Part shown: piece by piece, positions 24,751 to 32,659 of the stretch
Layout of the letters: each line of letters begins with the position of its first letter
Position numbering within the stretch: the first letter of the stretch is position 1
Source of the DNA: Pelorhabdus rhamnosifermentans
GTDB lineage: Bacteria; Bacillota; Negativicutes; UMGS1260
Assembly (NCBI RefSeq): GCF_018835585.1
Contig: NZ_JAHGVE010000028.1
Span: 1-52,086 of the forward strand
Length of the DNA: 52,086 bases
Direction of reading: 5' to 3'
Notes under the pieces: model-generated
Seen by the model: only the letters and a program-made list of their open reading frames with translations
Databases searched by the model: none
What the model was told of the DNA's origin: nothing
Position numbers and translations under genes: made by a program

Positions 24751-25377
24751 ATAGCCGAATATGTGGATGAACAAATCCGTAGAGTAATTAATCAAATTGA
24801 AGAACAAGAAGCGCTTTCAAATCAAAACATTTATGAAGGTGTAACAGTGAATAATCAATATTATGAATTTGAAGAACGCTCTTTTTTTGATGATCAGTTA
24901 AAAATTTATATGCCTATGGTATTTGAAGATATGTCGCCGGAATTTGCCCGGATCAAGTACCCATCAGAGGATCGGCCTCAAGTTATCAAAACAGATAGCA
25001 CAGGCGGTATCAATATTACCTTAAGTTGTATTCCTAATGGTATTGAGGATAACGACATTCTGGAAGTAAAAGATGGCGTAAAAGCTATTCTTAGAAAACT
25101 AAACCCTTGCTATCTATTTATTGAAGACGGAGTTGAAACTGTTGAAGAAAAAACAGTCGGTTTTATAGAATTCAAAAGCCCGACTCTTGGTCAACCTTTA
25201 TACCAGCTCAGATTCTTTTTGGAAATGGACGGTAACGTAATGATGGGAATCTTCAGCTGCCAGTTTGATGATTATGCTGCGTGGCGGCCCTTAGCACAGC
25301 AAATAATGAAATCCGTGCGCGTAAGTCCCCAAACAGCACTAGCTTATAAGAACGAGCCGTCAGGAGGCGGTATATAG
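24751..25377 (+). CDS. DcrB/DUF1795-like protein, candidate effector chaperone; possible AUA start
   Basis: The first standard start in this frame is GTG at 24763 (204 residues), but GGGGAGGT (24736-24743) is ideally spaced for an ATA codon at 24751, which adds four residues (MAEY). The protein has the outline of the DcrB/DUF1795 fold: a curved sheet with KIYMPMVFEDMSPE, GGINITLSCIPNG, VGFIEFKSPTLGQPLYQLRF and a final helix WRPLAQQIMKSVRV. EagR chaperones, which load PAAR/Rhs effectors in type VI systems, belong to this fold, and the gene lies directly before vgrG (TAGTG overlap). The chaperone role is inference. Confidence 0.55.
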   Translation: MAEYVDEQIRRVINQIEEQEALSNQNIYEGVTVNNQYYEFEERSFFDDQLKIYMPMVFEDMSPEFARIKYPSEDRPQVIKTDSTGGINITLSCIPNGIEDNDILEVKDGVKAILRKLNPCYLFIEDGVETVEEKTVGFIEFKSPTLGQPLYQLRFFLEMDGNVMMGIFSCQFDDYAAWRPLAQQIMKSVRVSPQTALAYKNEPSGGGI

Positions 25378-26942
25378 TGGAAAACTATCAACAGCAGGCT
25401 GAGGCGGCATTGGCGAGTGCAGGTAAAGCCATTAATTGGCACAGTATACGTTTTTCTCCCTATTCATTCAAAGACATCCTAGCATTGGAAATTACGCAAG
25501 AGATTAACGAACATGCCAAACTGCATATCAGTGGGACATTACCGGATATCATAGCAGGCGCAAACCAGGACTATGTACAAACGACTACCGAAAATACTCC
25601 CGTGACATTGGAATATCTTGACGGTACGGGAACAGAAAAGATTCTGTTTAAAGGATTGGTTACCGATATAAGCCAAAGGACCCTGGCGGGATTAAAGCAC
25701 CTTGATATTGAAGCTGTTAGTTTTAGTTATCAGTTGGACGTCATAAAACACAGTCGTTCTTTTCAACGTCATCAGGAACCCTACAGTTATATTTTTGAAC
25801 GGATTAACACCTCAGCTCGTGAATATGTACCTAATCTTAAAGACGATGTAGTGAAGGCGGAAGGGAATGAGGATCAACAAACTACGGGACGGCTTATTGT
25901 TCAGTATCAAGAGACGGAATGGCAGTTTCTAAAAAGACTTGCGTCTCATTTCAATATCGGACTGACACCGGATATTACCTTTGACAGTCCCAAAGTTTAT
26001 TTTGGTCTGCCGCCTGAGCCCCGGCAAAATGCTAATCGCGACAACAGTCAGGATAATAGCGATCAAAAGCAAGAAGCTGCAGGGCCAGAGCTAAATGTGT
26101 CAGACTATATCATTTGCCGCAATACTAAAGAATACGCAGTAGCCAGCAAAAACAATCGAAAAAACAGTGGTGCTGCATTTAGTGAAAATGACTTCACCTA
26201 TTGTGAAGCCAAATCATTAGATATTCTGCAGCTTGGACAAAAAGTGACCTTTTTAGGATTGAACTGGTATATAAGAGCCATCCATACCACCATGGAAAAA
26301 GGGGCTGTAAACAACACTTATACCCTGTCAGCAAAACAAGGCTTGATGCAGGATGATTTATACAACACCAAGCTTAGCGGTATTTCCTTGCACGGGGTAG
26401 TAAAAGAAGTAACGAAAGACCAAGTAAAAGCGCATATCACTGCCATTGACAATGAATGGGATGAGGGGACAACCTGGTTTTTCTCATACACAACGATTTA
26501 CTCTTCGCCTGACGGCAGTGGTTGGTACTGCATGCCTGAGGTAGGCGATAATGTAAGAATTTACTTTCCCTGCAGCAAAGAAGAAGAGGCTGTTGCAGCA
26601 AGTTCGGTCAATCTGACTCCTTCAAAGCGGGGTAAACGGGAAGACCCTGACAGCAAGATTCTCAGTAACGTATATGGAAAACAAGTAATCCTTAATCCCG
26701 GCGGCATCGAAATCATCGCCAATGATCAATTGCTTATGACCTTGACGGACGATGGCGGCGTAAACATTAAAAGCGATAAGAAAATTACACTGGAAGCCGA
26801 GGAAGATATCGAAATCACTAGCAAAACTAGCAAAATAACAGTAAGCGGCATGGAAGAAGTTAGTATTCAACAAGGAGCTGGTGAAATTAACCTGAAACAA
26901 GATATCTTTCTCAGAGGAGCAAAGGTGAACGTGCAGAAATGA
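25377..26942 (+). CDS. VgrG-like spike protein 1 (contractile injection system VgrG/Pvc8 family)
   Basis: The 521-residue protein starts with GTG overlapping the preceding stop (TAGTG). It has the gp27-like hub (residues about 20-330), with EITQEINEHAKLHISGTLPD, VTDISQRTLAGLKHLDIEAV and the characteristic VQYQETEWQFLKRLASHF. An OB-like segment follows (SGISLHGVVKEV, WYCMPEVGDNVRIYFP), then a C-terminal beta-helix needle with short repeats (GGVNIKSDKKITLEAEEDIE). It trimerises to form the spike at the tube tip. The next gene overlaps by four bases. A second VgrG is encoded at 32660. Confidence 0.9.
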   Translation: MENYQQQAEAALASAGKAINWHSIRFSPYSFKDILALEITQEINEHAKLHISGTLPDIIAGANQDYVQTTTENTPVTLEYLDGTGTEKILFKGLVTDISQRTLAGLKHLDIEAVSFSYQLDVIKHSRSFQRHQEPYSYIFERINTSAREYVPNLKDDVVKAEGNEDQQTTGRLIVQYQETEWQFLKRLASHFNIGLTPDITFDSPKVYFGLPPEPRQNANRDNSQDNSDQKQEAAGPELNVSDYIICRNTKEYAVASKNNRKNSGAAFSENDFTYCEAKSLDILQLGQKVTFLGLNWYIRAIHTTMEKGAVNNTYTLSAKQGLMQDDLYNTKLSGISLHGVVKEVTKDQVKAHITAIDNEWDEGTTWFFSYTTIYSSPDGSGWYCMPEVGDNVRIYFPCSKEEEAVAASSVNLTPSKRGKREDPDSKILSNVYGKQVILNPGGIEIIANDQLLMTLTDDGGVNIKSDKKITLEAEEDIEITSKTSKITVSGMEEVSIQQGAGEINLKQDIFLRGAKVNVQK

Positions 26943-27529
26943 ACCACGAGAAAATAGTACAAGATTTTATAAAAACGCAAACCGAAGGTTGGGTGGAAGA
27001 AGACTTTGCCGCGATGAATCTAGCCTTATCTGACAATAAGAAAAATATAGTAGGAGAGCTGTCCGCTGCTATCAGGCAAGTATGCTCTCAGGCAATCACA
27101 CAGCAAGCGCAAGGAATCAAAGGTCCGGCTGCAGTCATCTGTATATCCTTTTTGCGTACAAATATGATGGACAATATTTGGGAATACCGGGTCAATCTAT
27201 ATGACGAAAAGATGTTTTTCGATCAGGTTGAATGCTGCGCCAGTTATAAAATGGATTTTGTATGGCAGTATCTAAGAAAGCGACTGGAAGGCTTAGCTGC
27301 AGCAGTTAAAACCGGCATGCATGCCAATAAGGTTCGTCCCTTTCATTTGGAAGATGTAAAACTTAATATGGCAGAGCAATATCATGCGGCTGCCGCTACG
27401 ATTACTCAATTAGCCATTGGTGAGGCGATTAAAATTCCGGAATATGATACACTGCAGAAAATAGACAACTTCAAAATTGTTATGGGAGAATATTGGGATT
27501 CGAATGTCTTAATATATGAAGGAACTTAA
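26939..27529 (+). CDS. Unrecognised protein coupled to vgrG1 (196 aa)
   Basis: The start is coupled to the VgrG stop (ATGA). The 196-residue soluble protein is helical at the start, has a beta-rich centre (GPAAVICISFLRTNMMDN, EYRVNLYD) and a long helix near residues 105-165. No motif is recognised. Genes placed directly after vgrG often encode spike adaptors, chaperones or effectors; coupling favours an adaptor needed in fixed ratio. It has no toxin signature. Confidence 0.5.
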   Translation: MNHEKIVQDFIKTQTEGWVEEDFAAMNLALSDNKKNIVGELSAAIRQVCSQAITQQAQGIKGPAAVICISFLRTNMMDNIWEYRVNLYDEKMFFDQVECCASYKMDFVWQYLRKRLEGLAAAVKTGMHANKVRPFHLEDVKLNMAEQYHAAAATITQLAIGEAIKIPEYDTLQKIDNFKIVMGEYWDSNVLIYEGT

Positions 27530-27570
27530 ACATCTTAACCCCCAATAAGATTGGAGACAAGGAACATATT

Positions 27571-28095
27571 ATGGAATATTTTCGCTTAAGGCAGGATAAG
27601 GACTATTTAAATGCCCCGATTATTCTTGATGTCATTAAACAGATACAACGTCGATATGTCACGCCGGAAGATGCTGATAAGATTGCTGAAATCACCGTAT
27701 TTAAGTTAGCCAATCATGATAAGCTTGATTCCCTTGATCTGCTCGACCGTCAGCTATTTCTTTTATCACGCTTACTGAAAGACACTGTCAAACTTTATGT
27801 GCCAAAGCTAGTCTGCAAAAAGGTGCTGTTATTGAACTCGGCAAAAAAAGTGCAGTTACTTTATTACTTGCCTATTTTTCCAGGCGTTGATTGTATTTCA
27901 GACCAAAGCATTATGACGCCTGACAAAAGTGTAGTTAAAAAATTGGTATTAAAAAGAGCCGAGATACCTAAGCAAGCCGTATTTAAAGTCAGACACAGCC
28001 ATGAAACAATCATCATTGCTCGTCTTGATGCGGCAGAGAGCATGATGCGGAGAAGATTTCGCGGCATTAAAATGCATAGGGTTGAGCTGGAATGA
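27571..28095 (+). CDS. Unrecognised injection-system protein (174 aa)
   Basis: The 174-residue protein begins MEYFRLRQDKDYLNAPIILD and is basic (many Lys/Arg), with alternating helices and strands. It ends in RRFRGIKMHRVELE. No membrane segment or signal is present and no domain is recognised. It lies between the VgrG block and the DUF4280 tip gene, and its stop overlaps a possible 45-residue frame (28092-28229). An assembly factor or an immunity/effector accessory would fit the place, but nothing in the sequence decides. Confidence 0.5.
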   Translation: MEYFRLRQDKDYLNAPIILDVIKQIQRRYVTPEDADKIAEITVFKLANHDKLDSLDLLDRQLFLLSRLLKDTVKLYVPKLVCKKVLLLNSAKKVQLLYYLPIFPGVDCISDQSIMTPDKSVVKKLVLKRAEIPKQAVFKVRHSHETIIIARLDAAESMMRRRFRGIKMHRVELE

Positions 28096-28229
28096 AGCAA
28101 AAAGCTACTGTCTATAACCTGATTGAGGCTTTGAACGGAGAAATAGTGTTTTTGCATAGAGGTCGAAAAAAGGAGTGGCGTAAAGATGGCCAAGAGCTAT
28201 ATTGTCGAAGGGGCAGGAGTGCGCTGTAA
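28092..28229 (+). CDS. Possible small coupled protein overlapping the DUF4280 gene
   Basis: An ATG overlaps the previous stop (ATGA) and opens a 45-residue basic peptide (KKEWRKDG core) that runs 44 bases into the next gene. It may be a real coupled small protein or simply a translational bridge. The DUF4280 gene has its own GGAG upstream of 28186, so the bridge is not strictly needed. Confidence 0.3.
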   Translation: MKQKATVYNLIEALNGEIVFLHRGRKKEWRKDGQELYCRRGRSAL

Positions 28230-29253
28230 TAGAGGGGGGAAATTAACTCGACTTCAATTGCCGCAGGACCATGGGATGTACTTTATGAACAAGCCGATAT
28301 TAAATGAGCGGGATTGTGTTGCCGGAGTTAACGTAATGCCTTTTGGCACTTGCCAAATTCTCGGTACTTGCAAACCGTTGTTATCGTTCCAATGGGAAGA
28401 AACACAGCGTGATGCAAAAATTGGTCCTTGCTCTGGCTTGATTATGGATTCCTTTTTAGGATGCTATTGGGGCGGGTGTATTACCATCAAAGATGATGGA
28501 CAGAATTCCACTGCAGGTACAAATGGTAATATAGACTGGGATGAGATTATTGCTGCCAGTAACGGAGCTAACCCCATTGGCAATCCAGCCGATGACAACT
28601 CGCTATCGGCGATGGCCTATAGATCGTTTTGGAAAAATGATGATGGCGTTCCGCAGTTGTCTAATAATGTGCCGGCTGTGTTAAGTATTGCTGGGGCTGC
28701 TGGCGATGCGAAGATAGCATATACGAAGCAGACTAGTCAGGAAGAACTATTTGGCAAGAGTAGAGAAACTAATGAGTGGTCCAATCGTTCGAGAAAAGTA
28801 CGTTTGGAGGAAATGGACAGTCGTATGAACGATTTGGGTGCATCTGAAAAACTCAGCAAAATTGGCAAGTGGGCAAATCGTGCCACTTATGGGACTACTA
28901 TAGTAATGGATGTTTACACTAATGTGAATAAAAATGATAAAGGTGAATACGAATTTTGTGCCAATAAAGATGCTACAAATAAATTTGCTTCAGAGCTTTC
29001 GACTGATTTGGCATTAGCGTGGGGTACAATTGAACTTTGTGCAGCAGCTGGGAGTATTGGAGGGCCGATTGGCACGGCAGCGGGTGTTGTTGTAGGGATT
29101 GGTGCTGCTTGGTTACTTGATGGTATAGATATTAAAGGTAAAACACCGAGAGCATATTTACAAGGCTATGCAAAACAGGGGCTTGAGAATATGGAGGAAA
29201 GCTGGAATAAACCTAGTCAAGATGGAACTCCCAATATAAGAACTTTTAGATAA
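28186..29253 (+). CDS. DUF4280 (PAAR-like) spike-tip protein with a hydrophobic C-terminal, effector-like domain
   Basis: The 355-residue protein has an N-terminal DUF4280/PAAR-like domain (residues about 1-105) with spaced cysteines and glycines: GAGVRCNRGGKL, NVMPFGTCQILGTCKPLLSF, GPCSGLIMDS and GCYWGGCITI. PAAR-like tips cap the VgrG needle. After a polar linker, residues about 265-315 form a Gly/Ala-rich hydrophobic segment (AAAGSIGGPIGTAAGVVVGI) like the glycine-zipper cores of pore-forming or membrane-active toxins, then a tail ending ESWNKPSQ. The next gene encodes a membrane protein that fits an immunity partner. Scars of similar tails downstream (29973, 31888) show that effector tips have been gained and lost. 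Confidence 0.8.
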   Translation: MAKSYIVEGAGVRCNRGGKLTRLQLPQDHGMYFMNKPILNERDCVAGVNVMPFGTCQILGTCKPLLSFQWEETQRDAKIGPCSGLIMDSFLGCYWGGCITIKDDGQNSTAGTNGNIDWDEIIAASNGANPIGNPADDNSLSAMAYRSFWKNDDGVPQLSNNVPAVLSIAGAAGDAKIAYTKQTSQEELFGKSRETNEWSNRSRKVRLEEMDSRMNDLGASEKLSKIGKWANRATYGTTIVMDVYTNVNKNDKGEYEFCANKDATNKFASELSTDLALAWGTIELCAAAGSIGGPIGTAAGVVVGIGAAWLLDGIDIKGKTPRAYLQGYAKQGLENMEESWNKPSQDGTPNIRTFR

Positions 29254-29265
29254 TAGGAGAATGAT

Positions 29266-29934
29266 ATGGAAAGTAATGAAGTAAATAGTGTATTTCAATA
29301 TTTGGATATTGATACTGAAGGGGAGAAAATAAATAAAATTGCATTTCCACTATTAGCATTTGAAGCAATGAGCTGTTTTGTTTTTGCTGAGAGGATAAGT
29401 TTTTTGACTACATTTTCATTTGCAGTGGTTATTTTTATTGTTATGTTTATTTGGGGCGTGAACATAAGTAAAAATAGTAAGTCGCTATTTCTGTATCTTG
29501 GAATAGGGTCTGGATTGTGGTCGTTATCTTTTATATTAGTAGCATTGGGAGCGAGTTACATTGATTTACTGCATGGATGTATCGCATTTATTATAATTAT
29601 GCTATTTAGTATGCCCGCTAATATATATATTGTAAAAAAGAATGCAAGGAAAGTTTTAAATGTAAAGGGCAGCTGTGCTTATACGAAGTTATCGAAATCT
29701 TATTATAAAGCATGTGGTGCACTTGGTTATTTAATTGGCATTATTTTTGTGAAAATTTTATGTCCGGGTTTGATAAATTTTGGAATAATAGTATGTTTTG
29801 CAATTTTGGCTTATATGTTTCAGTATGTGTCCATAATTTACTTTTACAAACACATCATTAGAAGAAGGTACCATATCGATGAATTGCTAGAACAAAAGGC
29901 TAATGCAAAGATAAAATCCGCGGTGAAGCAATGA
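29266..29934 (+). CDS. Membrane protein of a three-member family, candidate immunity protein 1
   Basis: The 222-residue protein has about six membrane segments in three hairpins and a charged C-terminus with YKHIIRRRYHIDELLEQKA. Two paralogues (30065, 31999) share the N-terminal layout (a short polar helix, then F/A-LFVFE or LLAFEAM), the IWG turn, the VK(K/R)(N/R)A(R/K)K(V/I)L stretch and the C-terminal RRRY motif. It follows the tip-effector gene by 12 bases. Serial paralogous membrane proteins next to a membrane-active effector are typical of immunity arrays. The role is inference. Confidence 0.65.
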   Translation: MESNEVNSVFQYLDIDTEGEKINKIAFPLLAFEAMSCFVFAERISFLTTFSFAVVIFIVMFIWGVNISKNSKSLFLYLGIGSGLWSLSFILVALGASYIDLLHGCIAFIIIMLFSMPANIYIVKKNARKVLNVKGSCAYTKLSKSYYKACGALGYLIGIIFVKILCPGLINFGIIVCFAILAYMFQYVSIIYFYKHIIRRRYHIDELLEQKANAKIKSAVKQ

Positions 29935-29972
29935 TAGAAGAATGTAAAAAACGTTGAAAAAAAATTTATAAT

Positions 29973-30029
29973 TTCAACGGAAGCTGGAATAGTCCGCCAA
30001 GATTTCCTTGTCCAGCTCTTATTTGCTAA
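29973..30029 (+). pseudogene. Remnant of the 3' end of a lost tip-effector gene
   Basis: In one frame the bases read GSWNSPPRFPCPALIC then TAA. The SWN start matches the ESWN of the intact effector tail (just before its stop at 29253) and of a second remnant at 31888-31986. It lies immediately before the next candidate immunity gene, as the intact tail does. A small hairpin (CGTTGAAA/TTTCAACG) abuts it at 29952-29979. The match is short, so confidence is moderate. Confidence 0.5.
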
Positions 30030-30064
30030 AACAGATAAAGTGCTTCAGTTAATTGGAGATTATT

Positions 30065-30718
30065 ATGGAAAACTACGAAATAAAGAAAGTCCGTAAGTAC
30101 TTAAATATTCAAGTAGATGCAAAAAAAGTGCGCTATATTTATTTTCCTTTATTCGTATTTGAATTAATGTGTTGGGGATTTTATCCTGGCTATGTAGGCA
30201 ATGGGGGTATTATCATTGCAGTTATAATCTTTTTTAGTATGTTGATTTGGGGAGAAATAATACGAGTGAGGGGGAAGAATCTATTTTTATATATGGGGGT
30301 AGGAATGAGCTTATGGTCTTTATGTTCAATATTATTAGTATTGTATATAGTTCATGCTGATTTCTTTCAGGGGTTGGCGATTGGTATCGGTATATTATTG
30401 CTGTCTGTGCCAGCAGCTATATGGCTTGTAAGAAGAAATGCGCAAAGAATACTAAGTGGAAAAGCTAAACCGCGAATTAATTTACCTATGAGTTGCTATA
30501 GCGCTGCAGGTTCGCTTGCTGTAGCAACTGGTTGTGTCACCAGAAGGTGGTTAAGTCAGAATACAAATGCTATTGTTGCAATAGTGGCGGGTATTTTTGT
30601 TGCGTGTGGTTGTCTGTATGCTGCTATTGAGAGATTTTACAAACACATTATCAGAAGAAGATACCATATCGATGAATTACTAGAGCAAAAGGCTAAAGCA
30701 AAGGTAAAACAGCAGTGA
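30065..30718 (+). CDS. Membrane protein of a three-member family, candidate immunity protein 2
   Basis: I prefer the ATG at 30065 (217 residues, MENYEIKKV) over the in-frame start at 30053, since TTGGAG lies just upstream. It has about six membrane segments and the same C-terminal YKHIIRRRYHIDELLEQKA block as the protein at 29266; the DNA for that block is also nearly the same, indicating recent duplication or gene conversion. The middle of the protein is more diverged, as expected if each copy neutralises a different effector. A remnant effector tail (29973-30029) precedes it. Confidence 0.65.
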   Translation: MENYEIKKVRKYLNIQVDAKKVRYIYFPLFVFELMCWGFYPGYVGNGGIIIAVIIFFSMLIWGEIIRVRGKNLFLYMGVGMSLWSLCSILLVLYIVHADFFQGLAIGIGILLLSVPAAIWLVRRNAQRILSGKAKPRINLPMSCYSAAGSLAVATGCVTRRWLSQNTNAIVAIVAGIFVACGCLYAAIERFYKHIIRRRYHIDELLEQKAKAKVKQQ

Positions 30719-30770
30719 AGCAATGACAGTAAGTAAAAGAAGGCAAGAATCGGTAAGTTCTGACTTCATA

Positions 30771-30939
30771 TAAAAAATTATCAAAAGAAGATATGACATC
30801 AATATCAATCATGTTCTGGCAGCAATTAGGGAAGATACAAGTTCCCAATGATCGATTAAAAATTAATCCTGCTAGTTTTGTGTCTATGGAGAATGAGATG
30901 TACTTTCGTGCTCCTAATGTACATGTAAATGATGGCTGA
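30771..30939 (+). pseudogene. Scar of a lost immunity-vgrG cassette
   Basis: The bases from about 30771 encode KIIKRRYDINI, the C-terminal motif of the candidate immunity family. From 30830 the sequence follows the second vgrG gene: GAAGATACAAGT and TCCCAATGATCGATT match about 33747-33773. It then jumps, and 30871-30939 matches 33992-34060, the vgrG 3' end with its stop, with a single difference over 69 bases. About 220 bases of vgrG are deleted internally. The order immunity-then-vgrG is the same as in the intact pair at 31999-34060. Confidence 0.85.
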
Positions 30940-31010
30940 TGTAAAAGCTTGACTTTGGGGCAGATTTTTGTTTATCCGATTTTAATAAAAAAATATAAAG
31001 AGGTATTAGA

Positions 31011-31862
31011 ATGTTTAATGAACTACAAGAAAGAGAATTTGGTTTACTTAGCGTCTTATCAACGGCCTGGTCAGTTTATTGTCAGCGGTTTAGAGCAATT
31101 CTCATAATTACGCTGATAGTATATATTCCTACTAATATTATTGAGTTTTTTATTTTGATGAATGTAGAAAAAGTCGAATCCTATATGAAATTTGTAATGA
31201 ATTTAGAAATGTTCATTGGTGTTATTGCTTGCATGGGCATTGCCATTATTGTCGAGAAAGCCGTAAAAAATGAGGATGTTGACTGGAAGACAGCTCTAAG
31301 TCAAAGTTTTGCAAGTTGGAATAAGTGTGTAGTGACGAATTTATCAGCTGGCCTAAGAATACTGGGATGGACGCTACTGCTGATAGTACCAGGAATTATA
31401 TGGTTTATATACTACTATTTTGTTACGCAAATAGTTGCTTTGCGTGGTATTAGCGGAATTAAGGTTTTAGATTATAGTAAAGCTTTAGTCAAAGAACGAT
31501 GGTGGAGAACCTTTGAGATAATAGTCGCTATTATAATAGCAACTATTGTTATAAGCTGTGTAAAAGAATATCTATTAGGTACGCTGTGTAATATGTTTTC
31601 CGAGAGTTGTCTGGGTCTGGATATGTTGCCTGATTGGTTGTTTGATATACTGCCTGATTGGCTGCTTAAGATATGGCCTGCTATTTTTTCGGTATTTTTC
31701 ATTATTTGTGAAACTGTTGAGAACATTATCGATGCATTTTTTACTGTTGCAGTTACCGTGCTTTTTCTTAATTTAGATTACATAACTAAGATAAATATAA
31801 ATGAATTAAATAGCGAGTTGCCTGGCGAAATGGATGTTGAAACTTGCGAAGCTAAAATTTAA
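31011..31862 (+). CDS. Multi-pass membrane protein (YciC/DUF975-like layout), function unknown
   Basis: The 283-residue protein has about six hydrophobic segments. It begins with a cytoplasmic FGLLSVLSTAWSVYCQRF, a start typical of YciC/glycerophosphodiesterase-membrane-domain proteins, and contains the loop ALVKERWWRTFEII also seen in that group. Two near-identical LPDWL.D repeats occur near residues 204-220. It stands within the immunity array between a scar of an immunity-vgrG cassette and a remnant effector tail. It could be an unrelated immunity type or a cargo gene; nothing decides. Confidence 0.6.
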   Translation: MFNELQEREFGLLSVLSTAWSVYCQRFRAILIITLIVYIPTNIIEFFILMNVEKVESYMKFVMNLEMFIGVIACMGIAIIVEKAVKNEDVDWKTALSQSFASWNKCVVTNLSAGLRILGWTLLLIVPGIIWFIYYYFVTQIVALRGISGIKVLDYSKALVKERWWRTFEIIVAIIIATIVISCVKEYLLGTLCNMFSESCLGLDMLPDWLFDILPDWLLKIWPAIFSVFFIICETVENIIDAFFTVAVTVLFLNLDYITKININELNSELPGEMDVETCEAKI

Positions 31863-31887
31863 TATTCAGGGAGGAAAATTTTAAAAG

Positions 31888-31986
31888 AAACAAGGAGCAA
31901 ACGATGCTCTAAAGACTATGAAGGAAAGCTGGAACAGAACTACAGTAGATAAAAATGGAATTAAGACTATAACGTCGTGTAGATAA
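31888..31986 (+). pseudogene. Remnant of the 3' end of a second lost tip-effector gene
   Basis: The frame reads KQGANDALKTMKESWNRTTV and on to a TAA at 31984-31986. It aligns with the intact effector tail (KQGLENMEESWNKPSQDG). The bases after the stop (GGGAGAATAATATGGAAA) also match those after the intact gene, and lead straight into the third candidate immunity gene. No upstream coding part survives. Confidence 0.75.
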
Positions 31987-31998
31987 TGGGAGAATAAT

Positions 31999-32655
31999 AT
32001 GGAAAAAGATAAAATAAATCTTGTATATAAATTTTTGGATGTTACCGGCGAAAAATTTGGAGATATGTATTTTGCGCTATTTGTTATGGAGGCATTTGCC
32101 TGTCTGGCTAATTATACCAATATAGGCTTGGGAATTTCAGTTCCCTGCGCATTAGTTATTTTTATGAGCATAGTCATTTGGGGGGACATGATAAAAGAAA
32201 ATGGTGAATTTTTTTTCATATATCTTGGTGTGGTAGGGTTTTTACTGTCTTTGTGTTTTATGCTAATAGCATTGGGACTTAGTCAGTTTAACCTGCTGTA
32301 TAGCTTTATTGTTTTTATTGCAATGCTGCTGGTTAGCATACCTAGCGGTATCTATTTTGTAAAAAGAAGGGCAAAAAAGATATTAAGTGGACAAGATAGT
32401 CGGGATGATACGAAGCTGGCACCTTTCATTGGTGTTGTCGGCCCGCTTACTGTAATAATTGGTATCATTGAAACCCAAATTTTAAGTGGTGAAGTGAGAA
32501 CTTTAATAGTCATAGTGTGTAGCTACATAATGTTTTGCATATCTCTGGGGTGTGCAATCATGGACTTTTATAGAGAGATTATCAGAAGAAGATACAACAT
32601 CAATATCAATAATTTGCTAAAACAGCAGACTGCAAAACCAACCAATAGGCGGTGA
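31999..32655 (+). CDS. Membrane protein of a three-member family, candidate immunity protein 3
   Basis: The 218-residue protein is the most diverged of the three paralogues but keeps the layout: a short N-terminal polar helix, about six membrane segments in pairs, the IWGDMI turn, VKRRAKKIL in the middle and EIIRRRYNININNLLKQQ at the C-terminus. GGGAGAAT precedes the ATG. It is followed after four bases by vgrG2, so spike and immunity are cotranscribed. Its matching effector is represented only by the remnant at 31888-31986, which makes it an orphan immunity gene if the role is right. Confidence 0.65.
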   Translation: MEKDKINLVYKFLDVTGEKFGDMYFALFVMEAFACLANYTNIGLGISVPCALVIFMSIVIWGDMIKENGEFFFIYLGVVGFLLSLCFMLIALGLSQFNLLYSFIVFIAMLLVSIPSGIYFVKRRAKKILSGQDSRDDTKLAPFIGVVGPLTVIIGIIETQILSGEVRTLIVIVCSYIMFCISLGCAIMDFYREIIRRRYNININNLLKQQTAKPTNRR

Positions 32656-32659
32656 AGTA

